A DNA stretch of 64,000 bases from Methylomagnum ishizawai (GTDB lineage Bacteria > Pseudomonadota > Gammaproteobacteria > Methylococcales > Methylococcaceae), in contig NZ_AP019783.1 in NCBI RefSeq assembly GCF_019670005.1, positions 4,543,413 through 4,607,412 on the forward strand, given 5' to 3'. The position numbers and the translations under genes are program-made. The notes beneath the pieces are model-generated. The model worked only from the letters and a program-made list of their open reading frames with translations, was not told the origin of the DNA and made no database searches. This document shows, in pieces, positions 52,432 to 61,458 of the stretch. Numbering within the stretch: position 1 is the stretch's first letter; each line of letters begins with the position of its first letter.

Positions 52432-53364
52432 TCATTTGCCCTTCCTGTCGCCGTAGCGCCCGGCCACCGCCGCCCATTCCCCCACCTGCCAGAACACCGG
52501 ATCGACCTCCCCTTCCACCGTGGGTTCGAGCTTGGGATCGAGCCCTGGGAAGAAATCGAAGCCGGTGCGGCGTTCCACCTCGTCCACCGTCACCACGAAG
52601 CGGTCCAGCGGCTCGTTGCCCCGCACCGTCTGCGGCACCACCACGGCCAGGAACCGGGGCGCGCCGTCCGGGCCTTGGGCGGCGTAAATCTTGTAGCAGG
52701 CATCCGGCACCTCGACCCGGAACGCCGATTTGAGCCGTTCGGTGCCGCCCTCGAACACCGGCCCGGTGACGACCCACAGCTTGCCGAGGCGCGGGGCCAG
52801 CCGGTCCAGTTCCACTTCTTCCAGCCGTTCCCACACCCGTTCGTTCAGCGCCGCCGTCTGCGGCACGATATTGGTCATCAGGAAGGTATCGCGCTGGCCC
52901 GCGCGGCCATACAGCACGCTGATGGCGTGGTTCGGGGCCAGGTGGCCGCGGTCGTAGCCGCTCTTGTCGTAATCGTCGTGGCCGATGCGGGTCAGGCTGC
53001 GCCCGTCGGTGACGAAGCGGTTGAGGCGCTTGAGGTGCGGGGCGTCGGCGGGCGGGGCCGAAAGGGCATAGATCACCCACAAAGGATCGCCGCGCAGTTC
53101 CGAATAACCCGCCAGATAGCCATGGTTGCGGAACACCCGCGTCCAGGTCATGGGATCGGCCCAACGGGTGGCTTGCGGCAGGCCCAGATAGGCCATCTGT
53201 GGCCGGACATATAGCGCTTCGTAGCCATACCAGCCGCCCAGCCCGGCCAGCGCCAACAACAAGGCCGCGGGATTGCCGCGGCCCCAGCGCCACACCCCTG
53301 CGAACAGCGCCCATAGCGCCAACAGCTTGCGTAGATTCACGGTATCGCACCCCAAACATGGCAA
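52432..53364 (-). CDS. DNA/RNA non-specific endonuclease (NucA/EndoG type)
   Basis: A 310-residue protein with an N-terminal membrane segment (NPAALLLALAGLGGWYGYEAL) and a beta-beta-alpha-metal nuclease domain. The catalytic motif DRGHLAPNHA near residue 139 contains the DRGH histidine and the metal-binding Asn, and FLMTNIVPQTAALN follows. It degrades nucleic acids outside the cytoplasm. A GTG at 53340 (VNLRKLL) is an alternative start. No inhibitor gene is beside it. Confidence 0.85.
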   Translation of the reverse strand: MPCLGCDTVNLRKLLALWALFAGVWRWGRGNPAALLLALAGLGGWYGYEALYVRPQMAYLGLPQATRWADPMTWTRVFRNHGYLAGYSELRGDPLWVIYALSAPPADAPHLKRLNRFVTDGRSLTRIGHDDYDKSGYDRGHLAPNHAISVLYGRAGQRDTFLMTNIVPQTAALNERVWERLEEVELDRLAPRLGKLWVVTGPVFEGGTERLKSAFRVEVPDACYKIYAAQGPDGAPRFLAVVVPQTVRGNEPLDRFVVTVDEVERRTGFDFFPGLDPKLEPTVEGEVDPVFWQVGEWAAVAGRYGDRKGK

Positions 53365-53499
53365 AGCCGGGGATTTTACCGGCGGCGGAGGGTTCGGAAA
53401 CCCTCCGCCCCGGCTTCTACCCTGCCGCCTATCCCCCTAAAATCCGTCATCTTATTCAAACCATCCAAGATCATCGTTCAAATAGGGAGGGGCAATTCG

Positions 53500-55275
53500 A
53501 TGGGTACTCAAGCCTGGATCGCGGTGGGTGTGGTATCGGGGTGTTTGGTTTTCCTGCTGTCCACGGCGGTGGCGCCGGAGTTGATCCTGATGGGCGGGGT
53601 GGTGGCCTTGCTCATGTCCGGGGTGTTGACGCCCGAGCAAGCCCTGGGCGGCTTCGCCAACGAGGGCATGATCACCGTGGCCCTGATGTATGTGGTGGTG
53701 GCGGGCATCCGCGAGACCGGCGGCGTGGACCTGTTGGTGCAATACGTCCTGGGGCGGCCCAAGACCCTGCGCGGTGCCTTGCTGCGGCTGACGGTGCCGG
53801 TGGCCACGGTCAGCGCCTTCATGAACAACACGCCCCTGGTGGCGATTTTCCTGCCGGCGGTGTTGACCTGGGCCAAGCGCCTGCAAGTTTCGCCGTCCAA
53901 GCTCCTGATCCCCCTGAGCTATGCCGCGGTGTTCGGCGGCACCATCACCTTGATCGGCACCAGCACCAACCTGATCGTCAACGGCCTCCTGGTCAGCGGC
54001 AACAAGGGCCATCTGGGCTTGTTCGATATCGCCTGGGTGGGGATTCCCTGTTCGGTGCTGGGCATTTTGTATATCTGGTTGCTGGCCCCGCGCTGCCTGC
54101 CGGAACGCAAACCCGCCAGCGCCGTGTTCGAGAATCCCAAGGAATACACCGTCGAAATGGCGGTGGAGGATAATGGCCCCTTGGTCGGCAAAACCATCGA
54201 GGAAGCCGGGTTGCGCCATTTGCAGGGTTTGTACCTGGTCGAGATCGGGCGCGGCGAGGAAGTCCTGGCGGCGGTCGGGCCTTATGAACGCTTGCAGGCC
54301 GGGGACCGGCTGGTGTTCGCCGGGGTGGGCGATTCGGTGGTGGAATTGCAGCGCATCAAGGGCCTCCGGCCCAGCATGGACCACGCCTTCACCCTGGAAG
54401 ACCGGACCCACCGCGAGCGCGTCCTGGTCGAGGCCGTGGTCTCGCCGCATTGCGCCCTGATCGGCAAGACCTTGAAGGAAGGCCGCTTCCGCATGGCCTA
54501 TGGCGGCTCGGTCATCGCCATCGCCCGCAACGGCCAGCGCCTAGAAGGCAAGCTCGGCCAAATCCGCCTGGAAGCCTCCGACACCTTGCTGCTGGACGCC
54601 CGCCCGCCGTTCCTGGAACGCCACCGCAATTCCAACGATTTCCTGTTGATCAGCCAGGTGTCGGACTACATCCCGGTGCGGCACGAACGCGCCACGCTGG
54701 CGTGGTTGATCCTGACGGCGGTGGTGGCGAGCGCCAGCCTGGAATGGCTATCGATGCTAAAGGCCGCCATGCTGGGCGCGAGCGCCATGTTGCTGACCGG
54801 CTGCTGTTCGGTGTCGGAAGCCCGCAAGAGCCTGGACGGACAGGTCTTGCTCGCCATCGCCGCCTCGTTCGGCCTCGGCAAGGCACTGGAACTCAGCGGG
54901 GCGGCGTCGGGGGTGGCGCATGGCTTCCTGGCCCTGGTGGGCGACGAACCCTGGCTGGCGCTGGCCCTGTTCTATTTCCTCACCGTGGTGCTGACCGAAC
55001 TCCTCAGCAACAATTCGGTGGCGGTCCTGATGTTCCCCCTGGCCCTCGCCATCGCCGACAAGCTGGGCGTGAGCTTCTGGCCGTTCGTGGTCGCGGTGAT
55101 GATCGCCGCCTCCATGGGCTTCTCCACGCCCATCGGCTACCAGACCAACCTGATGGTCTACGGTCCCGGCGGTTATCAGTTCCGCGATTTCGTGCTGTTC
55201 GGCGTGCCGTTGAATCTCCTGATGGGGATCGTGGCCTTGATCGTGATTCCCTGGGTGTGGCCGTTCCATCCTTGA
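53500..55275 (+). CDS. SLC13-family permease with central TrkA-C domains
   Basis: A 591-residue membrane protein with about eleven helices. The first membrane half has FMNNTPLVAIFLPAVLTW and GGTITLIGTSTNLIVNG. Two cytoplasmic TrkA-C (RCK_C) domains follow at residues about 210-380 (ALIGKTLKEGRF in the second), and the second half has LLSNNSVAVLMFPLA and FSTPIGYQTNLMVYGPGGY. The repeated NN/TS(T)N elements bind sodium and anion. Such proteins carry sulfate or dicarboxylates; specificity is not clear. It is a single gene with its own start at 53500. Confidence 0.88.
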   Translation: MGTQAWIAVGVVSGCLVFLLSTAVAPELILMGGVVALLMSGVLTPEQALGGFANEGMITVALMYVVVAGIRETGGVDLLVQYVLGRPKTLRGALLRLTVPVATVSAFMNNTPLVAIFLPAVLTWAKRLQVSPSKLLIPLSYAAVFGGTITLIGTSTNLIVNGLLVSGNKGHLGLFDIAWVGIPCSVLGILYIWLLAPRCLPERKPASAVFENPKEYTVEMAVEDNGPLVGKTIEEAGLRHLQGLYLVEIGRGEEVLAAVGPYERLQAGDRLVFAGVGDSVVELQRIKGLRPSMDHAFTLEDRTHRERVLVEAVVSPHCALIGKTLKEGRFRMAYGGSVIAIARNGQRLEGKLGQIRLEASDTLLLDARPPFLERHRNSNDFLLISQVSDYIPVRHERATLAWLILTAVVASASLEWLSMLKAAMLGASAMLLTGCCSVSEARKSLDGQVLLAIAASFGLGKALELSGAASGVAHGFLALVGDEPWLALALFYFLTVVLTELLSNNSVAVLMFPLALAIADKLGVSFWPFVVAVMIAASMGFSTPIGYQTNLMVYGPGGYQFRDFVLFGVPLNLLMGIVALIVIPWVWPFHP

Positions 55276-55352
55276 ATAGGGTGGTGGGCGGCGGAGCGGA
55301 ATAGTATTCTCATCCTCCCCCACCCTCGCACCCGGCGGACACGGAGCGCACA

Positions 55353-57677
55353 TTGAAGCAGCCGGAATCCCAAGACTCCTCCCACCGTTCCAGCCAGCCC
55401 CACCCACCGCCATCAAACTTCACCGGCAACCCCTGGCTGGACGAACTCCCCCATATCGCTTGGGTTGCGGACCCAGACGGCGGTCCCGTCCATTTCAACC
55501 GCGCCGGGCGGGACTATGTCGATGCCGGCCCGGACGGCGCGGACTGGTCGGCCTGGGTCCACCCCGAGGACGGTCCGGCCCTCGGGGCGGTGCGGGCCGG
55601 GTCCCGGCCCTATGCCGTCGAGGCCCGGCTGCGGCGGCGCGACGGTGTTTACCGCTGGTTCAGGATCGTGGGCAAGCCGCTGCTCGATACCGGGGGCGGG
55701 ATCGCGCATTGGTTGGGCACCTGCGACGATATCCATGAATACAAGCAGGCCGAACACGCCCTGGCCTCGAACAGCGCCTTGCTGGCCACCGCCCCCGTCG
55801 GCCTGGCCTGCCTCGACCTGGAACTCCGCTACGTCCAGATCAATTCCGCCCTGGCCGATATGAACGGCCTGCCGGTCGGCGCCCATCTGGGCCGGAGCGT
55901 CGCGGAGGTCCTCCCGGAACTCTGGCCGCGGTTGGCGCCGATCCTCCAACGGGTCCTGGAGAGCGGGGAAGCGCTGGCCGGTCTCGAACTCAGCGGCGAG
56001 ACGGCGGCGGAACCCGGCATCACCCGGCACTGGCTGGCCGGCTATTTTCCGCTGCGGGTGGACACGGCCCTGGTCGGCCTGGGCGCGGCGGTCCTGGAAA
56101 TCTCCCAGTTCAAGCGGACCGAGGCGCTGCTGCGCGAAAGCCGGGACTTCAAGCGGGCGGTGCTGGATTCCATGGCGGCGCAGATCGCCGTGCTGGACCG
56201 CGACGGCGTCATCGTCGAAATCAACGAGCCTTGGCGTGGCTTGGCCCTGGCCCGCAGCCCCGAACCCGGCAGGCCCACCCCCCGCACCGGGATCGGCACC
56301 AACTATCTCGAAGTCTGCCGCGCCTGCCAGGGTCCGTCCTCCGACCACGTCCTGGAAGCCCACGACGGCATCCGGGCGGTACTGGACGGGGCGCTGCCCT
56401 GTTTCCAACTGGAATATCCCTGCCATGTCCCGGAACAAGAGGAGTGGTACAGCATGAAAGTCACTCCCCTGGGGCCGGATATCCGGGGCGTGGTGGTGGC
56501 CCATAGCCGCATCACCGAATACAAGCGGATCGAGGCCAAGCTGGCCGAACAGGCCCGGCAACTACGCGAGGTCGACCGTCGCAAGGATGAATTCATCGCC
56601 ATGCTGGCCCATGAACTCCGCAATCCCCTGGCCCCCATCGGCAACGCGCTCAAGATCATGGGCCACACGGACGACCTGCCCGCGCGGGCCGCTTGGTGCC
56701 GGGGGGTGGTCGAGCGCCAGGTCGAGCATCTGACCCGCTTGATCGACGACCTCCTGGACGTGTCCCGCATCAACCATGACCGCATCGAATTCAAGCGGGA
56801 ACCCCTGACACTCCAAGAGGTGGCGCGGCAGGCCGTGGAAACCAGCCGCCCACTGTTCGAATCCCGCCACCAGCGCTTCTCCCTGGCCGCGCCCCGCGAG
56901 CCGATCTGGGTCGAAGGCGACCGGGTGCGGCTGGCCCAAGTGATCGCCAACCTGCTCAACAACGCCGCCAAATACACCGGCGAGGGCGGGCGCATCGCCC
57001 TGGCCCTGGAAGCCCGGCCCGGCCATGTGGACATCCGGGTCCGCGACACCGGCTGCGGCATCGACCCGGCGAGCCTGTCCAATTTGTTCGAGCTGTTCTA
57101 TCAGGCCGACAGCAGCCTGGACCGCGCCCAGGGCGGCCTGGGCATCGGCCTGTCCTTGGTGCGGCGCTTGGTAGAGATGCACGGCGGCGAAGTGCGGGCG
57201 TTCAGCGCCGGGCGGGGACGGGGCAGCGAATTCGTGGTGTCCCTGCGGCGGCTATGCGGCGTCCCGGTTCCGGTGGCGGGACCGCCCCCCGGCCCGGCCC
57301 CAGCGGAATTCAAAAAAATCCTGATCGTGGACGATAACCAAGACGCCGCCGAAAGCCTGGGGTTGTTGCTGGGACTCGACGGGCACCGGGTCGGGATCGC
57401 CCACGACGGGCCGGACGCCCTGGCCCAGGCCCGGGCCGACCCGCCCGAGGTGGTGCTGCTGGACATCGGCTTGCCGGGGATGGATGGCTATGCGGTGGCG
57501 CGGGCCATGCACGGGTTCGCGGGCGCGGACCGGCCTACGATCATCGCCCTGACCGGCTACGGCCAACCCGAGGACCGGGAGAAATCCAGGGCCGCGGGCT
57601 TCGACGCGCATCTGGTCAAACCGGTCGATCTCGACGCTTTGAACCGGCTGCTGGGCGCGGTGGGCCACGGGCCGTAG
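55353..57677 (+). CDS. Hybrid sensor histidine kinase/response regulator
   Basis: A 774-residue soluble kinase. Three PAS-type domains cover residues about 25-405. The phosphoacceptor is H420 in MLAHELRNPLAPIG. The ATPase domain has QVIANLLNNAAKYT, DTGCGIDP and GGLGIGLSLVRRLV. A receiver domain from about residue 655 has phosphorylation Asp D704 in VVLLDIGLPGMDG and KPVD near the end. A TTG start at 55353 follows CGGAG, and no in-frame ATG lies before the first PAS domain. No membrane helix, so the signal is cytoplasmic. The partner regulator is not adjacent. Confidence 0.9.
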   Translation: MKQPESQDSSHRSSQPHPPPSNFTGNPWLDELPHIAWVADPDGGPVHFNRAGRDYVDAGPDGADWSAWVHPEDGPALGAVRAGSRPYAVEARLRRRDGVYRWFRIVGKPLLDTGGGIAHWLGTCDDIHEYKQAEHALASNSALLATAPVGLACLDLELRYVQINSALADMNGLPVGAHLGRSVAEVLPELWPRLAPILQRVLESGEALAGLELSGETAAEPGITRHWLAGYFPLRVDTALVGLGAAVLEISQFKRTEALLRESRDFKRAVLDSMAAQIAVLDRDGVIVEINEPWRGLALARSPEPGRPTPRTGIGTNYLEVCRACQGPSSDHVLEAHDGIRAVLDGALPCFQLEYPCHVPEQEEWYSMKVTPLGPDIRGVVVAHSRITEYKRIEAKLAEQARQLREVDRRKDEFIAMLAHELRNPLAPIGNALKIMGHTDDLPARAAWCRGVVERQVEHLTRLIDDLLDVSRINHDRIEFKREPLTLQEVARQAVETSRPLFESRHQRFSLAAPREPIWVEGDRVRLAQVIANLLNNAAKYTGEGGRIALALEARPGHVDIRVRDTGCGIDPASLSNLFELFYQADSSLDRAQGGLGIGLSLVRRLVEMHGGEVRAFSAGRGRGSEFVVSLRRLCGVPVPVAGPPPGPAPAEFKKILIVDDNQDAAESLGLLLGLDGHRVGIAHDGPDALAQARADPPEVVLLDIGLPGMDGYAVARAMHGFAGADRPTIIALTGYGQPEDREKSRAAGFDAHLVKPVDLDALNRLLGAVGHGP

Positions 57678-57752
57678 CGTGGCCTCCGCCGTGGGGATGC
57701 CCGTCCGCCCGCGGGTATAATGCGCGGTTTCATTCAAGCTGTACCAACCGCC

Positions 57753-58097
57753 ATGCCCAATGTTTTCCCGCCCTGTCCCCAATGCGCCCTTGAGAATACC
57801 TATCCCGACGGCGACCGCTATGTCTGCGCCGATTGCGGCCACGAATGGTCCGCCACCGCCCCGGAGGACGCCGACGCCGCCGATACCCGGATCGTCCGCG
57901 ACGCCAATGGCAATGTGCTGGCCGACGGCGATGCCGTGGTCCTCATCAAGGATTTGAAGGTCAAGGGTTCGTCCACCGTCCTGAAGATGGGCACCAAGGT
58001 CAAAAGCATCCGTCTGGCCGATGGCGACCACGAAGTCGATTGCCGGATGGAGGGCGGCAATTTCATGCTGAAAGCCTGCTATCTGAAGAAGGTCTAG
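57753..58097 (+). CDS. yjdM: YjdM (PhnA-like) zinc-ribbon protein
   Basis: A 114-residue protein with an N-terminal zinc ribbon (C8-x2-C11 and C25-x2-C28) and a C-terminal SH3-like domain with VRDANGNVLADGDAVVLIKDLKVKGSS and the end MLKACYLKKV. The family was once named PhnA, but its role in phosphonate use is doubtful. It is monocistronic here. Confidence 0.92.
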   Translation: MPNVFPPCPQCALENTYPDGDRYVCADCGHEWSATAPEDADAADTRIVRDANGNVLADGDAVVLIKDLKVKGSSTVLKMGTKVKSIRLADGDHEVDCRMEGGNFMLKACYLKKV

Positions 58098-58198
58098 CGG
58101 GTGGCTTGTCGCGACCCATCCGGGTTCGGTTGGGAGGGCTGGCCGGCGATGGATTTCGGCGGCCCCTCCACGGGCTACGCCCAGGCAAAGCGGAAGCC

Positions 58199-58972
58199 CT
58201 ACAGCGGTGGCCCCAGGTCGTCCTCCCCGGCCGGCTTCTTCTTTTTCTTGTCGGCCTTGGCGGTCGCGGACGCGGCGTAGGCCCCGGCGTTCTTGAGGGT
58301 GACGGCGGGCGGGCCTTCGACGGTGTGGGTGATAAAAGTCGTCATCCGCTCCATGGCCAGGCCGGTCGCCTCGGCGCTATAGCCCGCCCGGTCCGCGGCG
58401 GCGAAACCATGGCCGGCCGGATATTCGTACACCCGGACATCGGGCCGGGTCGAGCGGAACCCTATGATCCGCGCCGCCGGGATGTAGGGATCGGCCAGGC
58501 CGAAATGGAGTTGGGTCGGTATCCGCCGCTTGGGGCCGGGGTCTTCGGCGATGCCGCAGCCGTAATAACCGATGGCGCAGGCCAGGCCCTTCACCAGGTT
58601 CGCCGCATGGTAGGCCAGATACCCACCCCAGTCGTAGCCGATCAAAACCACCTTGCCATGGGGGGCGACGGATTCGACCGTGGCCTGGATATCGGCCATG
58701 GCCTTCCCGAACCCCACCGCCCGGACCAGGGCCAAGCCCTCGGTGGCTCCGGCCTCGTCCTCGCCCAGTTCCACGCCCTTCTTGGCGCGGTCGAACAAAC
58801 AGGGCGCGACCGCGACATAACCCCGCGCCGCGTGGGCGTCCACCACATCCCGGATGTGGCGGGTGACGCCGGATAATTCCTGGAGTACCACCACCGCGCC
58901 TTTCGGCGCGTCCGCCGGGTCCGCCCGGTAGGCGGAGAAAACAAAACCGTCGCTTGCCGTAATATCGATCAT
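58199..58972 (-). CDS. Dienelactone hydrolase-like protein with Asp nucleophile position
   Basis: A 257-residue alpha/beta-hydrolase of the dienelactone hydrolase group: LQELSGVTRHIRDVVDAHAARGYVAVAP at the N-terminus (E32), the nucleophile elbow GYDWGG (residues 112-117), an acid D161 in GLADPYIP, and H188 in YPAGHGFAAADR. The elbow is normally GYCWGG; here the Cys is Asp (D114). The C-terminal about 25 residues form a Lys-rich tail. It is cytoplasmic, with no partner gene. Substrate and whether it still acts on lactones are uncertain. Confidence 0.8.
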   Translation of the reverse strand: MIDITASDGFVFSAYRADPADAPKGAVVVLQELSGVTRHIRDVVDAHAARGYVAVAPCLFDRAKKGVELGEDEAGATEGLALVRAVGFGKAMADIQATVESVAPHGKVVLIGYDWGGYLAYHAANLVKGLACAIGYYGCGIAEDPGPKRRIPTQLHFGLADPYIPAARIIGFRSTRPDVRVYEYPAGHGFAAADRAGYSAEATGLAMERMTTFITHTVEGPPAVTLKNAGAYAASATAKADKKKKKPAGEDDLGPPL

Positions 58973-59593
58973 CGTCGCATACCTCCAAACTGGGATCCGC
59001 CCGCGACCCGCCGCCGGACGGGTCGGTCCCGTCCGGTCGAGGGGTCATCACCTGCCGGAATCCCCTGGGGTTGCGCGTTCCAAGCGCGTCGCTTCCGGCC
59101 CCGCTCCACTACGCAGATTCCGGGCCAGGGGGCCGGGCGGAGGGCCACCGCCACCCAGGACCACGCTGGCCGGGGGCCGAACCACCTTGTCGAATTCCAT
59201 GGCGATCAATGGATTGGGGCCGACAAGCCCAGGCTTGCTGGCGGGTGCCGCCCAGGGTGAAGCACCGGGGTCCGGGACGGGGCCGCCGGGATTAACTCCA
59301 CTAAATACCGTGTAATTTACTCAACATTTTGTCCGGTCCCGTCGGATGAAACGCGACAAGGGGAACGGGAGGCGGCGGGTGATATCCGGGCGGAAGCTTG
59401 GCGCGGCGGGTGCCGGATCGACCTGGACGGGCGGCAGGCTAATTGCTTGGATGCCGGGGCCGGAAACCGGGGGGGTGTCTTCATGGCGGGCCGCGCGGGC
59501 TTGTCCTGGACGGTCCCAGGCTTCCGGTCCCGATCCATCCCCAACGGCGGTGGGCTTTCCAGCGCCGACAACCCTCCAAGCGGAGCATATGCA
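58973..59593. other. Gene-poor region
   Basis: About 620 bases with no supported gene on either strand. It holds a 9-bp-stem palindrome at 59014-59036 (CCGGACGGG/CCCGTCCGG) and an AT-rich patch near 59290-59330 that may contain a promoter for the following small gene. Confidence 0.5.
59014..59036. repeat. Short perfect palindrome
   Basis: CCGGACGGG (59014-59022) and CCCGTCCGG (59028-59036) pair perfectly around TCGGT. It lies just upstream of the hydrolase gene and could be a regulator site or a hairpin in its leader. Confidence 0.55.
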
Positions 59594-59902
59594 ATGGCCT
59601 ATAACATCAGAACCTTTTACAGCGGCCCGGCCGGGGTCGAAGCCTCGATTCCCGACTGGTTCAAGACCCGGACCGAAGCCCTGGTCGCCCAGCTCGGTGA
59701 TGACAGTCCCGACGTGCAATGTTTCAAGCGGATGCTGGCCGAGGGCCGCATCGTGGAAGAGATGCTGCCCGAGGTGGATCAACTGGCCGGCAGCACCCAA
59801 AACCCCGAAGTCCTCCTGCTGGCCGTCGATATCGCCACCCATGCTTTCACGGTGTCCCAACTCGTCGCGCAGATGGTGCCGCTCAGGCCGAAAGCCGCCT
59901 GA
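59594..59902 (+). CDS. Small hypothetical protein
   Basis: A 102-residue soluble, helical protein (MAYNIRTFYSGPAGVEASIP at the start). GGAG lies about 8 bases before the ATG at 59594. An in-frame extension to 59447 exists but has non-coding character. No domain is recognised and there are no cofactor motifs; one Cys is present. It stands alone between a gene-poor stretch and mnmE. Function unknown. Confidence 0.55.
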   Translation: MAYNIRTFYSGPAGVEASIPDWFKTRTEALVAQLGDDSPDVQCFKRMLAEGRIVEEMLPEVDQLAGSTQNPEVLLLAVDIATHAFTVSQLVAQMVPLRPKAA

Positions 59903-59978
59903 GGGGGGTTCCGGCCCGGCTACCCCAGCCAGCCCGCCAGCGCGGCGACGATGGCGGGCATCTTCTCGGTCACTCGCC

Positions 59979-60025
59979 GCCATCCTTGATGGCTCGCAAG
60001 GCGCTATGGAACCGCTCACGAGCGG
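59979..60025. repeat. Two hairpins downstream of mnmE
   Basis: GCCATC/GATGGC at 59979-59993 (loop CTT) and CCGCTC/GAGCGG at 60012-60025 (2-base loop) stand in the about 170 bases between the orphan gene and mnmE. Neither has a T-tract on the mnmE side. They may be part of a dispersed non-coding repeat. Confidence 0.5.
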
Positions 60026-60074
60026 CTAAAAACTTCAAGACAGGCGTTATAAGGCCGAAGACAGGGCAACAAGA

Positions 60075-61421
60075 TCACTTGCCAATACAAAAACTCCCAA
60101 ATATCCGCCCCAATAAGTCGTCGCTGGTAAAAGCCCCGGTAATCTCGGAAAGCGCGTGCTGCGCCTCCCGCAACTCCTCGGCCAATAGCTCCAACGCCCG
60201 CGAATTCACCTGCCGGGCGGCGTTTTCCAGCGAACCCTGGGCGCGGGCGATGGCATCCAGATGGCGGCGGCGGGCGATGAACACGCCTTCGGTACCGGCC
60301 TCGTAGCCCATCGCGGCCTTGAGGTGGCGCAGCAAATCCTCCACCCCCTCGCCCCGCTTGGCCGAGAGATAAACCACCGGGCCTTCCGGCGTCCCGACCA
60401 GCCCGGCGGGTTTGCCGGTGAGGTCGATCTTGTTGTGGATGCGGGTGACGGGGAGGTTTTGCGGCAGGCTCGCCAGCAATGCCCCGGCCTGCTCCGGCTC
60501 GCGGTCGTCGATCAACAGCAACACCCGGTCGGCCCGCTCGATCTCGGCGCGGGCGCGGCGGATGCCTTCCCGCTCGACGATATCCTCGCTGTCCCGTAAT
60601 CCCGCCGTATCGACCACATGCAGGGGCATCCCGTCGATCTGGATGTATTCGCGCAAGGTGTCGCGGGTGGTGCCGGCGATATCGGTGACGATGGCGGCTT
60701 CCCGCCCGGCCAGGCGGTTCAACAGGCTGGATTTGCCCGCGTTGGGCCGGCCCGCGATCACCACGGTCATGCCGTCGCGCAATAGGCAGCCTTGACGGGC
60801 GGTGCGGCGGATGGCGTCGAGCGCGGCCAGGAGTTCGGCGACCTGCGCGGCGATCTGGCCTTCCGCCAGGAAATCGATGTCCTCGTCGGTGAAATCGATG
60901 GACGCTTCGACATAGAGCCGGAGTTGGATCAAGGCTTCGACCAGGCCCCGCACGCGCCGGGAAAACTCCCCTTGCAAGGAGCGCTGGGCGGAACGGGCGG
61001 CTTGCGCGGTGGTGGCGTCGATCAAATCGGCGATGGCCTCGGCCTGGGCCAGATCGATCTTGTCGTTGAGGAAAGCCCGCTCGCTGAATTCCCCAGGCCG
61101 GGCCAGCCGCGCCCCCAAACCCAATACCCGCCGCAACAGCAAATCCAGCAACACCGGCCCGCCATGGGCGTGGAGTTCGAGGACATGTTCGCCGGTGAAG
61201 GAACGGGGCGCGGGGAAATACAGGGCGAGGCCGCTATCCAGTACCGAGCCGTCGTGGTCGCGGAACGGGCCGAAATGGGCGTGGCGGGCGGGAATCGTCC
61301 GGCCCAGGACGGCCTGGGCGATCTCCGGCGCGAGGTCGCCGGAAACGCGGAGGATGCCGACGCCGCCCCGCCCTGGCGGGGTGGCGATGGCGGCGATGGT
61401 GTCGGGGTTGGAAACGGCCAT
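60075..61421 (-). CDS. mnmE: tRNA modification GTPase MnmE
   Basis: A 448-residue GTPase that, with MnmG, adds the (carboxymethyl)aminomethyl group to U34 of certain tRNAs. The N-terminal folate-binding domain starts [21 protein letters not shown]. The G domain has [25 protein letters not shown] and NKIDL, and the C-terminus ends FCIGK with the essential Cys. It follows yidC by 37 bases, the common order near oriC. Confidence 0.97.
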   Translation of the reverse strand: MAVSNPDTIAAIATPPGRGGVGILRVSGDLAPEIAQAVLGRTIPARHAHFGPFRDHDGSVLDSGLALYFPAPRSFTGEHVLELHAHGGPVLLDLLLRRVLGLGARLARPGEFSERAFLNDKIDLAQAEAIADLIDATTAQAARSAQRSLQGEFSRRVRGLVEALIQLRLYVEASIDFTDEDIDFLAEGQIAAQVAELLAALDAIRRTARQGCLLRDGMTVVIAGRPNAGKSSLLNRLAGREAAIVTDIAGTTRDTLREYIQIDGMPLHVVDTAGLRDSEDIVEREGIRRARAEIERADRVLLLIDDREPEQAGALLASLPQNLPVTRIHNKIDLTGKPAGLVGTPEGPVVYLSAKRGEGVEDLLRHLKAAMGYEAGTEGVFIARRRHLDAIARAQGSLENAARQVNSRALELLAEELREAQHALSEITGAFTSDDLLGRIFGSFCIGK

Positions 61422-61458
61422 AAAAGAAAAGGCCGGGGTTCGCCCGGCCTCTCCAAGA

